Of a stretch of 24,818 bases of DNA, positions 1 to 8,302 are shown one piece after another; position 1 is the first letter of the stretch; every line of letters starts with the position of its first letter. The translations under genes were made by a program, and so were the position numbers. A model generated the notes under the pieces. The model did not search any database. It was not told the origin of the DNA and saw only the letters and a list, made by a program, of their open reading frames with translations. Source of the stretch: Pseudomonadota bacterium (lineage in GTDB: Bacteria; Pseudomonadota; Gammaproteobacteria; Burkholderiales; Gallionellaceae); contig JAJXTL010000033.1 of NCBI GenBank assembly GCA_021783855.1, positions 1 to 24,818 on the forward strand, written 5' to 3'.

Positions 1-1
1 T

Positions 2-640
2 GTTACCTTGGCAATAGCACGCCGTCTCGCTGCACTGATCAATGACACACCGAATATGCGCGGCGTGCTGATACGCGACGGCGACTACTTCATTCCACTC
101 GGCGGTCGTGTCGTCAAGGCGCGCAAAGCCCGCGCGGACTTGTTCGTCTCCATACACGCCGACGCCTTCATCAGGCCGGACGCCCACGGCTCGTCCGTTT
201 TCGCGTTATCCGAACATGGCGCAACCAGCAGCGCCGCTCGCTGGCTGGCCAAGAAGGAAAATGACGCCGATCTGATAGGCGGGGTTAACATCGCCGTAAA
301 AGACCCCTATCTGGCCCGCACTTTGCTGGATCTGTCGCAAACGGCCACCATCACGGACAGCCTGCATCTGGCCAAACAGGTGCTGGGAGAATTGAACGAC
401 ATCAATGATTTGCATAGCGGCCATGTCGAACAGGCCGGATTTGCCGTACTGAAAGCGCCGGACATCCCGTCGATTCTGGTGGAGACAGCCTTCATCAGCA
501 ACCCCGACGAGGAAGCACGCCTGAACGACGAGGATTATCAAACAAAACTGGCTAATGCTGTACTGAGCGGCATCAAGCGTTACTTTGCACAGAACCCGGC
601 ATTATCCAGACGCAATATTGCACAGATGGAAAAACCATGA
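2..640 (+). CDS. N-acetylmuramoyl-L-alanine amidase (Amidase_3, AmiC type), 5' end cut by window edge
   Basis: This is the C-terminal about 210 residues of a zinc-dependent peptidoglycan amidase. The family cleaves the amide bond between N-acetylmuramic acid and the stem peptide in the periplasm, mainly during daughter-cell separation. The reading frame is open through base 2 and begins mid-domain at VTLAIARRL, so the real start, the signal peptide and the first zinc ligands lie outside the window. Visible family features are the SIHADAF motif (zinc-ligand histidine, about bases 147-167) and VETAFISNPDEE near base 480, holding the catalytic glutamate of Amidase_3 enzymes. The C-terminus extends about 25 residues past the last helix; no LysM domain is seen after the catalytic domain. 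The TGA stop overlaps the ATG of the ankyrin gene (ATGA), so the two are probably co-translated. AmiA, AmiB and AmiC cannot be told apart from this fragment. Confidence 0.93.
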   Translation, partial: VTLAIARRLAALINDTPNMRGVLIRDGDYFIPLGGRVVKARKARADLFVSIHADAFIRPDAHGSSVFALSEHGATSSAARWLAKKENDADLIGGVNIAVKDPYLARTLLDLSQTATITDSLHLAKQVLGELNDINDLHSGHVEQAGFAVLKAPDIPSILVETAFISNPDEEARLNDEDYQTKLANAVLSGIKRYFAQNPALSRRNIAQMEKP

Positions 641-1602
641 ACCAGCGATTGCTCAGAATCTTAGGCGGAAAAACAGAACACTACCCCTACGCGCTGGAGA
701 GCAAGTATCCGCGAATTCTGGATACCCTCATGTCGCTTTGGGATGATGATGCCATCGACGACTATTTTCGGGAGTTGCTGGTCAGCGACCGCGGCGAACG
801 ATCGGGCTTCCCGCCCGGCATCGCAGCGGAGATCATGCATCTGAGTCTGGTTCACGCAGCTCAGGAACCACCCGATAAACGCCATGACATCTGGGACGTC
901 AGATCCGAAGCATTTGCAAATTTTACTTCCCACCCCGCTACCGACTGGGCCGATCCGGACCCGAACCTGAAAAACGAACTGCAAAAACATAATCTTCCCT
1001 GTACGCCGGAAGGATTTTTCGAGGCAGTCGAAACAGGCAATCGCACCGCGGCGGCCCTCTTCCTTGAAGCCGAATACAATACCGAGATCCGCGACAACCG
1101 TGGCTGGACACCGCTGATGATGGCGGCGTTCAATGGCCGCGATGAAATCCTTGCACTGCTGATGCAACACGATGCCGATGTCGATGCGCTCGACCTGGGC
1201 GGAAATAGCGCATTGCACTGGGCGGCATTCGGCGGACATACTGCATGCGCAAGACAACTTATCCGCAAGCATGCCAAGGTTGATGCACGCAATAATTACG
1301 GCTGGACACCGCTGATTCAGGCAACAGCACGCAACCACCCGGAGCTAGCAGCGCTGCTGATTGAAAGCGGAGCAAATCTGGATGCAGCGGCCGACGACGG
1401 CTATACCGCGCTTCACAAGGCAGCCGCCTCGGGTTATGGCGAGATTGTCAAACTGCTGCTGGAGCAGGGTGCCGACAGCAGCCTTGAAACAAACGAGGGA
1501 GATACGGCTGACAGCTTAGCCCGCAAGAACCACCAGGAGGATGCCGTCAAACTGTTTGCGCCCTCCCGGGCAACACCAGAGGGAACCGTTAAACCGGCCT
1601 AA
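637..1602 (+). CDS. Ankyrin-repeat protein
   Basis: A 321-residue protein. Residues about 1-120 form a domain I do not recognise, rich in acidic and aromatic residues. Residues about 124-290 contain about five ankyrin repeats, recognisable by GWTPLMMAAFNGRDEILALL, GNSALHWAAFGGH, GWTPLIQATARNHPELAALL and GYTALHKAAASGYGEIVKLL, each followed by an A-x-V/L-D-A turn. Ankyrin repeats mediate protein-protein binding; no enzymatic motif is visible. There is no signal peptide (MNQRLLRILGG is not hydrophobic enough), so a cytoplasmic location is likely. The start is set by the ATGA overlap with the upstream amidase gene, which implies translational coupling. A role linked to cell-wall hydrolysis is only an inference from that coupling. 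The stop codon lies directly at the edge of a hairpin-repeat element. Confidence 0.9.
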   Translation: MNQRLLRILGGKTEHYPYALESKYPRILDTLMSLWDDDAIDDYFRELLVSDRGERSGFPPGIAAEIMHLSLVHAAQEPPDKRHDIWDVRSEAFANFTSHPATDWADPDPNLKNELQKHNLPCTPEGFFEAVETGNRTAAALFLEAEYNTEIRDNRGWTPLMMAAFNGRDEILALLMQHDADVDALDLGGNSALHWAAFGGHTACARQLIRKHAKVDARNNYGWTPLIQATARNHPELAALLIESGANLDAAADDGYTALHKAAASGYGEIVKLLLEQGADSSLETNEGDTADSLARKNHQEDAVKLFAPSRATPEGTVKPA

Positions 1603-1728
1603 CCGACATGGCGCAAGCTCCACCCCTGAGAATGAAAGTGCTTGCGCCGGTCGGTTCCCTCACCCAAACCCTCTCCCGAAGGGAGAGGGAACAAACGAAT
1701 CGCTTCGCGACTTTCACGGTAACGGGCA
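1600..1728 (-). repeat. Dispersed hairpin repeat, copy A
   Basis: Read on the minus strand this is the same layout as copy C at 21109-21227. It has a CGTGAAA-x-TCGC head, an AGCGA block, a CCCTC-rich hairpin, GGGTGAGGGAAC, a TTTCATT-x-TCAGGG block and a GCCATG-x-TCG-TTAG tail. The perfect stem CCCTCTCCC / GGGAGAGGG (1669-1677 with 1681-1689, loop GAA) is the strongest hairpin. The tail overlaps the TAA stop of the ankyrin gene, so the element forms that gene's 3' end. No run of T follows the stem in the ankyrin direction, so it is not a classical intrinsic terminator. Confidence 0.75.
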
Positions 1729-1860
1729 TGGCATGTAGCCACCCCAAAAAATGCAAATATTCTCGCAGGGATGATGCCCTGCGGGCAAGCGGGGTTCGCA
1801 GGTATATTGCCCTTGGGCAATAACTCGCAATAACTCGCAACAACTCGCAAACTTGACATG
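1729..1860 (-). repeat. Dispersed repeat module related to 13370-13450, with hairpins and three tandem 10-mers
   Basis: On the minus strand this stretch shares, in the same order, GAGTTATTGC, GGGCAATAT, CCTGCGAGAAT, TGCATT, GGG-x-TGGC and TGCCATGCCCGTT with 13370-13450. It contains the perfect hairpins GCAGGG/CCCTGC (1765-1782) and TATTGCCC/GGGCAATA (1805-1822). On the plus strand three near-identical 10-mers of the form TAACTCGCAA occupy 1821-1850. With copy A it covers two thirds of the 389-base gene-free gap 1603-1991. Confidence 0.6.
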
Positions 1861-1991
1861 TCCGTTCCCTCTCCTCAATCCTCAGATGAAACAACTAGCC
1901 ACTCGACTAAGCCATCACAAAACGATGGCAAAGTCGCTGGTTATCCCGCAAGCGGGCGAGTAGGCGGACGAATCGCGACGCGAGTTTCACG
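1861..1991 (-). repeat. Dispersed hairpin repeat, partial copy D
   Basis: On the minus strand this begins right after the fimV TAA with CGTGAAACTCGCGTCGCGATTCG, matching the head of copies B and C. It then diverges into other hairpins: CCCGC/GCGGG (1945-1956) and GCCATC/GATGGC (1911-1929). The CCCTC-rich core seen in copies A to C is not clearly kept. Its position immediately after a stop codon repeats the arrangement of copy C. Confidence 0.55.
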
Positions 1992-3509
1992 TTAACCGGG
2001 CATTCCAGATGAATAAAGCGGATTTTCCGGGTCCAGCTCGCGACCCATTGCTGCGGCTTCCTCAAAAGTGATTTCATCACCTGTCTCCTTGAGTTTTTTC
2101 GCCGTTTTTGCAAAGCCCGCCGTATCAGCATGTTGTTGGTAAATCTTCAGCAAGGCAAGATAGCCATAAGTATTCTTCGGATTAACCTTGATCGCCCGAA
2201 GCAGCGCCTTCTCCGCCAGCATCTCATCACCTGCGCGCAAATGTCTGTTCGCCTCCATCAGGATTGCATATTCCGGAGGCACGCTAGGCTCGCTCCTTCT
2301 TTCGCTACAAGGGGCTGCCTGTAGTTCACCCGATGGCAACTCTGTTTCCTCAAACTTCAAAGGTGCGGGATCGGCAGAAAACATCGGCTCGGCAAATTTT
2401 TCTTCGGATGCAGCCAACGGCTGCACGGCAGGCGGTTGTTCATGAAACGGCTTCTTGATTTCGACAACGACAGCCTCTTCAGGCAGATCATCAAACATAC
2501 CCGTCTGGTCATCCTGCCGACGCTTCCGATACCGGAGCAGACCCAGCACGCCGGACAATAACGCGATCAATACCATTGCAGAATACTGCCAATTCAATTC
2601 TGCTGCTGGTTTTACCCGTGGCTGAACGGCAGGTACGATTTTCGGCCTGATTGATTCTTTGCTGACTGGCGCACTCACGACAACCTCACTAGCTGGCTCG
2701 CTTACCGTCGTTCCTGTCATACCGTTGTCACCCGCAACGCCGGAAGCGGTGTGATCTGCAAGTGCGTGCTTATCGTTCAATGCCTTGATCATTCCCTCCA
2801 TCTCACTGATTTGCAGTTTCAAATCGTTGAGCAGCTTTTCTTTCACAATCAACTCTTCCTGCAGTGCATCTGTGTCAACAGATGCCGAAGGGTCATATCT
2901 GGAAATGGACAGCGACATGGCAAGCTTCATGTGATGCCTGCCATTCTGCACCAGACTGACAGGGATTTTCCCGGCGCGGTGACGCTTGCGCCTGGCTACC
3001 GGCTTAACTGTTATTTCTTGCCTGGCTGAGCCTGCGGGTTCAGAAACGGCTCCTGGAGACGCCTGCTGAGCCTCTTCGACCGACGCAGAAAAATCGGGCA
3101 GCGGATCAAGCAGGAAGGTATAAGCCTTGATTAACCTGCCTGACTGGGTGGCAATGTCAACCAGCAAATTGACGAAAGGATCGTCTATCGGCTGCCGTGT
3201 GAAAACACGTATAAAAGGTTGTGCCCCCGCCTCGTTCACCAGTTGAAAGGAGAACTTGTGGCCATCGGGATATTGCAACCCCAGCTTTTGGTAATCTTCT
3301 GCACTTGCCAGACGGGCCTTGAGTTGCAGCGCATCCGTGCCGGACAATTCGTCTAACGCAATTCTGGCGCTGAGCGACTGCCCCAGATGGCTTACCACCT
3401 GAATCTCACCCAGCACCAGCGCGCTCGCATCCACCATAAAAACAGCAACCATGGAGAGCATCCATAACTGCAATATAACCCTCACATAACGCTGTATTTC
3501 ATTTTTCAT
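1992..3509 (-). CDS. fimV: FimV-family inner-membrane protein, short form
   Basis: A 505-residue protein. Residues 1-30 form a hydrophobic leader ending ASA, and residues about 30-137 match the FimV N-terminal domain (LVLGEIQVVSHLGQSLSARI, then FIRVFTRQPIDDPFVNLLVD). A coiled coil at about 213-250, a proline-rich stretch, one transmembrane helix at about 307-326 followed by RYRKRR, and a C-terminal TPR-like FimV domain (about 420-505, ending GRELDPENPLYSSGMPG) complete it. FimV proteins are polar scaffolds needed for type IV pilus assembly and twitching in Pseudomonas. This one is much shorter than P. aeruginosa FimV, and I see no LysM peptidoglycan-binding domain between the N-terminal domain and the helix. 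The ATG at 3507-3509 has no clear Shine-Dalgarno sequence; a start at residue 17 or 20 would still leave a leader. Confidence 0.85.
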   Translation of the reverse strand: MKNEIQRYVRVILQLWMLSMVAVFMVDASALVLGEIQVVSHLGQSLSARIALDELSGTDALQLKARLASAEDYQKLGLQYPDGHKFSFQLVNEAGAQPFIRVFTRQPIDDPFVNLLVDIATQSGRLIKAYTFLLDPLPDFSASVEEAQQASPGAVSEPAGSARQEITVKPVARRKRHRAGKIPVSLVQNGRHHMKLAMSLSISRYDPSASVDTDALQEELIVKEKLLNDLKLQISEMEGMIKALNDKHALADHTASGVAGDNGMTGTTVSEPASEVVVSAPVSKESIRPKIVPAVQPRVKPAAELNWQYSAMVLIALLSGVLGLLRYRKRRQDDQTGMFDDLPEEAVVVEIKKPFHEQPPAVQPLAASEEKFAEPMFSADPAPLKFEETELPSGELQAAPCSERRSEPSVPPEYAILMEANRHLRAGDEMLAEKALLRAIKVNPKNTYGYLALLKIYQQHADTAGFAKTAKKLKETGDEITFEEAAAMGRELDPENPLYSSGMPG

Positions 3510-3568
3510 TACTGAACAGTATTATCATAGACTTGCGATTGTAACCATATTCCCGGCATTTGTGGCTA

Positions 3569-3880
3569 AGGGGTCGAGAAATAATAAGTTGAACATTCGT
3601 TGCTGCGCATCCGCGATGGATGCAAGGCGCGAAGAGCAGCGAATGGGGGTAAGCAGGGATTTTGTCCGGCGGACAAAAACTCGCAATGGTTATTCCATTC
3701 GCAAGCTTCGCAACGCCGCAAACGCTCGAATGCGCAGCAACCCTGTGGGCCGGGGCTTATTTGCGCACATCCCTTTGTCGCAAGCCGCTTGTAGTGAATA
3801 ACACAACGGCGCGTCGTGCTTCGCGGGCTGCATCGCAAATAAACCCCGGCGATTGTCCAACTTATTATTTCTCGACCCCT
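3569..3880. mobile_element. 312-bp element with 31-bp terminal inverted repeats, MITE-like
   Basis: The ends are a perfect 23-bp inverted repeat (3569-3591 and 3858-3880, starting AGGGGTCGAGAAATAATAAG) that extends inward to 31 bp with two mismatches. A second nested inverted repeat pairs CCGGGG-x-TTATTTGCG (about 3746-3761) with its complement at about 3834-3849. A short perfect hairpin TTGTCCG/CGGACAA lies near 3662-3676. It carries no convincing gene: the short open frames have repeat-like, low-quality translations. The right end lies 3 bases from the cysM stop codon. The GGGGTC terminus recalls Tn3-family ends, but the family is uncertain and I see no target-site duplication. It fills most of the 374-base gap between fimV and cysM. 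Confidence 0.6.
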
Positions 3881-3883
3881 GAA

Positions 3884-4771
3884 TCAGGCAGGAAATACGC
3901 CCGTGGACAGATAACGATCGCCCCGGTCACAGACTATGAATGCAATCACTGCATTTTCAAGCTGTTGCGAAATTCGCAATGCTACGCTCAATGCGCCGCC
4001 CGAAGAAATACCGCAGAAAATACCCTCTTCCCGTGCCAGTCTGCGCGTCATCTCCTCCGCATCCGCCTGGCTCACCAGCTCAATTCTATCCACGTTTTCC
4101 GGATGGTAGATTGACGGCAAATAGGCTTGCGGCCATTTGCGGATGCCGGGAATCTGCGCACCCTCTTCCGGTTGCACGCCAATAACGCTCACATGTGGAT
4201 TCTGTTCCTTGAAGAACCGCGCACAACCCATGATGGTGCCGGTGGTACCCATACTGCTGACAAAGTGCGTCAACTTCCCGCCCGTGTCGCGCCAGATTTC
4301 CGGTGCAGTGCCTTCATAATGAGCAAGCGGGTTGTCGGGATTTGAAAACTGATCAAGAATGAAGCCGCGCCCCGCCTTCTGCAAAGCTTGTGCCGTGTCG
4401 CGCGCCAATTCCATGCCGCCTTGGCTGGCCGTCAGCACCAGTTCCGCGCCAAATGCGCGCATGCTCTGACGACGCTCCACACTCTGGTTCTCAGGCATCA
4501 CCAGTATCATCCGGTAACCCTTCATCGCCGCAGCCATCGCCAGCGCAATACCGGTATTTCCGCTGGTCGCCTCGATCAACGTATCGCCGGGCTTGATCTC
4601 GCCGCGCTGCTCGGCATGTAAAATCATCGAAAGAGCCGGCCTGTCTTTCACCGAACCTGCGGGATTATTGCCTTCGAGTTTGGCCAGCAGCACGTTGCTG
4701 GTAATACCCGGAATACGCTTCAAACACACCAGCGGCGTATTGCCGACGAAATTTTCTATGGATGGGTACAT
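3884..4771 (-). CDS. cysM: Cysteine synthase B (O-acetylserine sulfhydrylase)
   Basis: A 295-residue PLP enzyme that makes L-cysteine from O-acetylserine and sulfide; CysM can also use thiosulfate. The start MYPSIENFVGNTPLV is typical of CysM, and an AGGG Shine-Dalgarno sequence lies about 8 bases upstream; the frame extends 20 codons further but without family similarity. NPAGSVKDRPA carries the PLP-binding lysine (about residue 41), TSGNTGIALA is the substrate-binding loop and SSMGTTGTIMG binds the PLP phosphate. The C-terminus CDRGDRYLSTGVF is intact, so the inverted-repeat element just beyond the stop has not damaged it. It follows dnaJ on the same strand after about 135 bases, with a hairpin between them, so it may have its own promoter. 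Confidence 0.95.
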   Translation of the reverse strand: MYPSIENFVGNTPLVCLKRIPGITSNVLLAKLEGNNPAGSVKDRPALSMILHAEQRGEIKPGDTLIEATSGNTGIALAMAAAMKGYRMILVMPENQSVERRQSMRAFGAELVLTASQGGMELARDTAQALQKAGRGFILDQFSNPDNPLAHYEGTAPEIWRDTGGKLTHFVSSMGTTGTIMGCARFFKEQNPHVSVIGVQPEEGAQIPGIRKWPQAYLPSIYHPENVDRIELVSQADAEEMTRRLAREEGIFCGISSGGALSVALRISQQLENAVIAFIVCDRGDRYLSTGVFPA

Positions 4772-4877
4772 TGCATTGCCCTGATATTTACTCAAGGACG
4801 CAATGATAACTGCGACGGCGAGAAACTGCATGTTTTTGCTGCACGCATCAGCCGAAATGATGACATGGAGCGGAGAA

Positions 4878-4897
4878 TCCCGGGAAGGCTCCCGGGA
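4878..4897 (-). terminator. Hairpin downstream of dnaJ, possible terminator or processing site
   Basis: Two copies of the self-complementary octamer TCCCGGGA are separated by AGGC, giving an 8-bp stem with a 4-base loop 9 bases after the dnaJ stop. On the minus strand the bases that follow are TTCTCCGC, not a T run. A classical rho-independent terminator is therefore doubtful; it could protect or end the dnaJ transcript. Confidence 0.45.
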
Positions 4898-4906
4898 CGC
4901 TGCGAA

Positions 4907-6046
4907 CTATGAGCCGAAGAAGTCCTTGACCTTGTTCATCCAGGATTTTGCTCGCGGATTATGGTGCTCGCTGTTCAGATCGTTGATGCTTTCAAACTCA
5001 CGCAGCAACTCTCTTTGGCGATCCGTCAGATTGACCGGCGTCTCTACAATCACATGACAGTGCAAATCGCCATGCGTTGTGCTGCGCACCCCCTTGATAC
5101 CCTTGCCGCGCAAACGGAATATCTTGCCGCTCTGCGTTTCGGCCGGAATCTTGATGTGCGCCTTGCCATCCAGCGTCGGGATCTCGATTTCTCCGCCCAG
5201 GGCTGCCGTGCTGAAGCTGATCGGCATTTCGCAATGCAGGTCATTATGGTCGCGCTGGAATACCGCATGCGCCTTGACGTGAATTACCACGTACAAGTCA
5301 CCGGACGGCCCGCCGTTGACCCCATGTTCGCCTTCACCGGACAGACGTATGCGATCATCGTTATCCACACCGGGCGGAATTTTCACCGCCAGGGTCTTGT
5401 GTTGCTTGATGCGTCCGCTGCCGTTGCAGGATTTGCAGGGCTGCGAAATCATCTTGCCGTTGCCGTGACAGCGCGGACAAGTCTGCTGGATGGAGAAGAA
5501 GCCTTGCTGCATGCGCACCTGACCGTGCCCGCCACAAGTCGTACAGGTGACAGGACTGGTGCCGGGTTTGGCGCCCGAGCCATGACAGGTATCGCACTCC
5601 TCCATGGTCGGCACGCGTATCTGCGTCTCGGTGCCGCGTGCTGCCTGTTCCAGCGTGATTTCCAGGTTGTAGCGCAGATCGGCGCCGCGCTGCACATTAC
5701 TGCGTCCGCCACCGTTGCCGCGTCCGCCGCCGAAAATATCGCCGAAAATATCGGAGAAATCAAAGCCCTGTGCGCCTGCGCCGCCTGCGCCGAACGGACT
5801 TCCGCCGCCCATGCCGCCCGCTTCGAATGCGGCATGACCGTATTGATCATAGGCCGCACGCTTCTGTCCATCGGACAGGGTCTCGTAGGCTTCCTTGGCT
5901 TCCTTGAAGTGTTCTTCCGCCTTCGGGTTATCCGGATTGCGGTCAGGGTGATGCTTCATCGCCAGTTTGCGATAAGCCTTCTTGATTTCATCTTCCGCAG
6001 CATCGCGATTGATGCCGAGAACTTCGTAGTAGTCTTTTTTGCTCAT
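4907..6046 (-). CDS. dnaJ: Chaperone protein DnaJ (Hsp40)
   Basis: A 379-residue class I J-protein, close to E. coli length. It stimulates DnaK ATPase and delivers unfolded clients to it in the cytoplasm. The J domain (residues 1-70) contains the essential HPD in [10 protein letters not shown] Gly/Phe-rich stretch follows ([15 protein letters not shown]). Four zinc-binding CxxCxGxG motifs come next: [24 protein letters not shown] and CKSCNGSG. The C-terminal client-binding domains are complete. The start [11 protein letters not shown] is the family start; the frame runs 19 codons further upstream without homology. It lies 214 bases downstream of dnaK, an unusually long and structured gap for this pair. 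Confidence 0.98.
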   Translation of the reverse strand: MSKKDYYEVLGINRDAAEDEIKKAYRKLAMKHHPDRNPDNPKAEEHFKEAKEAYETLSDGQKRAAYDQYGHAAFEAGGMGGGSPFGAGGAGAQGFDFSDIFGDIFGGGRGNGGGRSNVQRGADLRYNLEITLEQAARGTETQIRVPTMEECDTCHGSGAKPGTSPVTCTTCGGHGQVRMQQGFFSIQQTCPRCHGNGKMISQPCKSCNGSGRIKQHKTLAVKIPPGVDNDDRIRLSGEGEHGVNGGPSGDLYVVIHVKAHAVFQRDHNDLHCEMPISFSTAALGGEIEIPTLDGKAHIKIPAETQSGKIFRLRGKGIKGVRSTTHGDLHCHVIVETPVNLTDRQRELLREFESINDLNSEHHNPRAKSWMNKVKDFFGS

Positions 6047-6060
6047 GGTTATAAAAGGAT

Positions 6061-6255
6061 TGAGGAGCAAGGATTGAGTTGCCTGGTGGCGACCTCGTTC
6101 CATGCTCCCCTATCTTTACTCCTAACTGATTGGTGTACAAGTGCAGGGGATCTAAGAGTTGAGACTGACTTTGCTCAGTCCTCAATCCTTCACGCAACAA
6201 CTGGTGGCTTCGCCACTTAGTTGTGCGGGGAAGACCCCTGCGGTCTCGATCCTGG
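6061..6255 (-). repeat. Structured dnaK-dnaJ intergenic region with several hairpins
   Basis: Perfect hairpin GACTGA/TCAGTC (6163-6180). A larger hairpin covers 6193-6227, with arms CGCA(A)CAACT and AGTTGTGCG around GTGGC-TTC-GCCAC. GGGG-AAGA-CCCC (6227-6238) follows. The string CTCAATCCTT and its complement also recur at 6069-6078 and 6181-6190, so the whole interval can fold back on itself. No sigma-32-like promoter was found here, so dnaJ probably depends on dnaK transcription passing these structures. Confidence 0.5.
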
Positions 6256-6260
6256 ATTGC

Positions 6261-8189
6261 TTACTTCTTGTCCTTGACTTCAGTGAACTCGGCATCCACC
6301 ACGTCGCCCTCATCCTTATGAGCTTCATGTGATGCACCGGCACCCGCATCCGCACCCTGCGACTTGGCCTGTTCGGCAGCGTACATTTTTTCACCCAGCT
6401 TCTGTGCGGCGGTCGCCAATGCTTCAGATTTGGCTTCGATGGCGTCCTTGTCGTCGCTCTTCACCACTTCTTCGGCTTCTTTGACAGCGGCTTCGATGGC
6501 CGATTTTTCATCGGCTGTCAGCTGTTCGCCATATTCCTTCAGCGACTTGTTTGTCGAGTGAATCAGCGCATCCAGCTGGTTGCGCACAGACACAAGCTCT
6601 ACTGCCTTCTTGTCGTCTTCTGCGTGTGCCTCGGCATCGCGTACCATGCTTTCGATCTCGGCTTCCGACAAACCGGAGCTGGCTTTGATGGTGATGTTCG
6701 CTTCCTTGTTGGTGGCCTTGTCCTTCGCTGCGACATGCAAGATGCCGTTGGCGTCGATATTGAAGGTCACTTCAATCTGCGGCATGCCACGCGGTGCGGG
6801 CGGAATGTCGGACAGGTTGAACTGGCCCAGGCTCTTGTTACCGGATGAGATTTCACGCTCACCCTGCAGTACATGGATGGTCACGGCTGACTGATTATCG
6901 TCTGCCGTGGAGAACACCTGAGAGGCCTTGGTCGGGATCGTGGTGTTTTTCTTGATCAGCTTGGTCATCACGCCGCCCATGGTCTCGATGCCCAGAGACA
7001 GAGGTGTCACGTCCAGCAGCAGCACATCCTTGACTTCGCCCTGCAATACGCCGCCCTGGATACAGGCGCCCACAGCCACAGCTTCGTCGGGGTTGACGTC
7101 CTTGCGTGGCTCGCGACCGAAGAATTCCTTGACCTTTTCCTGAACCATCGGCATACGGGTCTGACCGCCGACCAGAATCACGTCGGCAATGTCGGAGATG
7201 GAAATGCCGGCGTCCTTCATGGCGATCTTGCAGGGCTCGATGGTGCGTGCCACCAGATCTTCGACGATGCTCTCCAGCTTGGCGCGGGTGATTTTTACGG
7301 CCAGGTGCTTGGGGCCGCTGGCATCTGCGGTGATGTAAGGCAGATTCACTTCAGTTTGCTGAGCGGATGACAGTTCGATCTTGGCTTTTTCGGCCGCGTC
7401 TTTTAAACGTTGCAGTGCCAGCATGTCCTTTTTCAGATCGATGCCGGATTCCTTCTTGAACTCTTCAACCAGGAATTCGATCACACGCATGTCGAAATCT
7501 TCGCCGCCCAGGAAGGTGTCGCCGTTGGTCGACATGACTTCAAACTGATGCTCGCCGTCGATTTCGGCGATGTCGATGATGGAAATATCGAAGGTGCCAC
7601 CACCCAGATCATATACGGCGATCTTGCGGTCGCCTTCCTGTTTGTCCATACCGAAAGCCAATGCAGCAGCGGTCGGTTCGTTGATGATGCGTTTGACATC
7701 CAGCCCCGCGATACGACCCGCATCCTTGGTAGCCTGACGTTGTGCATCGTTAAAATAGGCAGGCACGGTAATGACCGCTTCAGATACGGATTCGCCCAGA
7801 TAGTCTTCGGCGGTTTTTTTCATTTTCATCAGCACTTGTGCGGAAATCTCAGGGGCTGAGAACTCCTTGTCGCGCACCTTGATCCAGGCATCGCCGTTCT
7901 TGGCCTTGACGATGGTAAACGGCACCATGTCGATGTCTTTCTGCACCATTTTTTCGTCGAAGCGGCGACCGATCAGACGCTTGACGCCGTACAGCGTATT
8001 CTTGGGGTTGGTGACAGCCTGACGCTTGGCGGCAGCGCCTACCAGCACTTCGCCATCTTCCATGTAGGCGATGATGGAGGGGGTGGTGCGCGTACCTTCG
8101 GCGTTCTCGATCACCTTGGTCTTGCCGTTTTCCATCACAGCAACGCAAGAATTGGTCGTACCCAGATCAATGCCGATAATTTTTCCCAT
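6261..8189 (-). CDS. dnaK: Chaperone protein DnaK (Hsp70)
   Basis: A 642-residue Hsp70. The N-terminal ATPase domain starts [15 protein letters not shown] and contains [14 protein letters not shown] and [13 protein letters not shown]. The interdomain linker is [15 protein letters not shown], followed by the substrate-binding domain and a helical lid ending [11 protein letters not shown], the normal bacterial C-terminus. It folds and refolds proteins with DnaJ and GrpE. The start is chosen for the conserved MGKIIGID and an AAGGAA Shine-Dalgarno sequence about 10 bases upstream; the open frame extends 25 codons further without homology. A sigma-32-like promoter lies 48-76 bases upstream, separate from the one in front of grpE. 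Confidence 0.98.
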   Translation of the reverse strand: MGKIIGIDLGTTNSCVAVMENGKTKVIENAEGTRTTPSIIAYMEDGEVLVGAAAKRQAVTNPKNTLYGVKRLIGRRFDEKMVQKDIDMVPFTIVKAKNGDAWIKVRDKEFSAPEISAQVLMKMKKTAEDYLGESVSEAVITVPAYFNDAQRQATKDAGRIAGLDVKRIINEPTAAALAFGMDKQEGDRKIAVYDLGGGTFDISIIDIAEIDGEHQFEVMSTNGDTFLGGEDFDMRVIEFLVEEFKKESGIDLKKDMLALQRLKDAAEKAKIELSSAQQTEVNLPYITADASGPKHLAVKITRAKLESIVEDLVARTIEPCKIAMKDAGISISDIADVILVGGQTRMPMVQEKVKEFFGREPRKDVNPDEAVAVGACIQGGVLQGEVKDVLLLDVTPLSLGIETMGGVMTKLIKKNTTIPTKASQVFSTADDNQSAVTIHVLQGEREISSGNKSLGQFNLSDIPPAPRGMPQIEVTFNIDANGILHVAAKDKATNKEANITIKASSGLSEAEIESMVRDAEAHAEDDKKAVELVSVRNQLDALIHSTNKSLKEYGEQLTADEKSAIEAAVKEAEEVVKSDDKDAIEAKSEALATAAQKLGEKMYAAEQAKSQGADAGAGASHEAHKDEGDVVDAEFTEVKDKK

Positions 8190-8236
8190 AATACTGATTC
8201 CTTTCAAATGTTGTTGATTTATTCCGATGCCACGCA

Positions 8237-8265
8237 ACTTGGGGATGCGGGCTGAATATTTCAAG
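8237..8265 (-). promoter_or_regulatory. Candidate heat-shock (sigma-32) promoter for dnaK
   Basis: On the minus strand CTTGAA (8265-8260) is followed after 15 bases by CCCCAAGT (8244-8237), close to the sigma-32 consensus CTTGAA-N13-15-CCCCATnT. It lies between grpE and dnaK, so dnaK and dnaJ could be heat-induced independently of grpE. No CIRCE operator was seen. Confidence 0.6.
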
Positions 8266-8302
8266 TATGTTTTTTAAAATTACATGTCGCTTGAGCCGAA
8301 AT

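Noticed and set aside
1821..1850. Three tandem TAACTCGCAA-type 10-mers considered as a small CRISPR or iteron array
   Set aside because: The units are too short, have no spacers, and no cas or replication genes are near. They look like local slippage within the dispersed repeat.
3662..4114. A 150-codon open frame crossing the inverted-repeat element and the end of cysM
   Set aside because: It runs through repeat sequence and antisense to the intact cysM gene, with no family resemblance and no ribosome-binding site.
4961..6220. A 419-codon open frame on the plus strand opposite dnaJ
   Set aside because: It is the antisense shadow of a highly conserved dnaJ. The translation is Ala/Arg/His-rich with no recognisable family.
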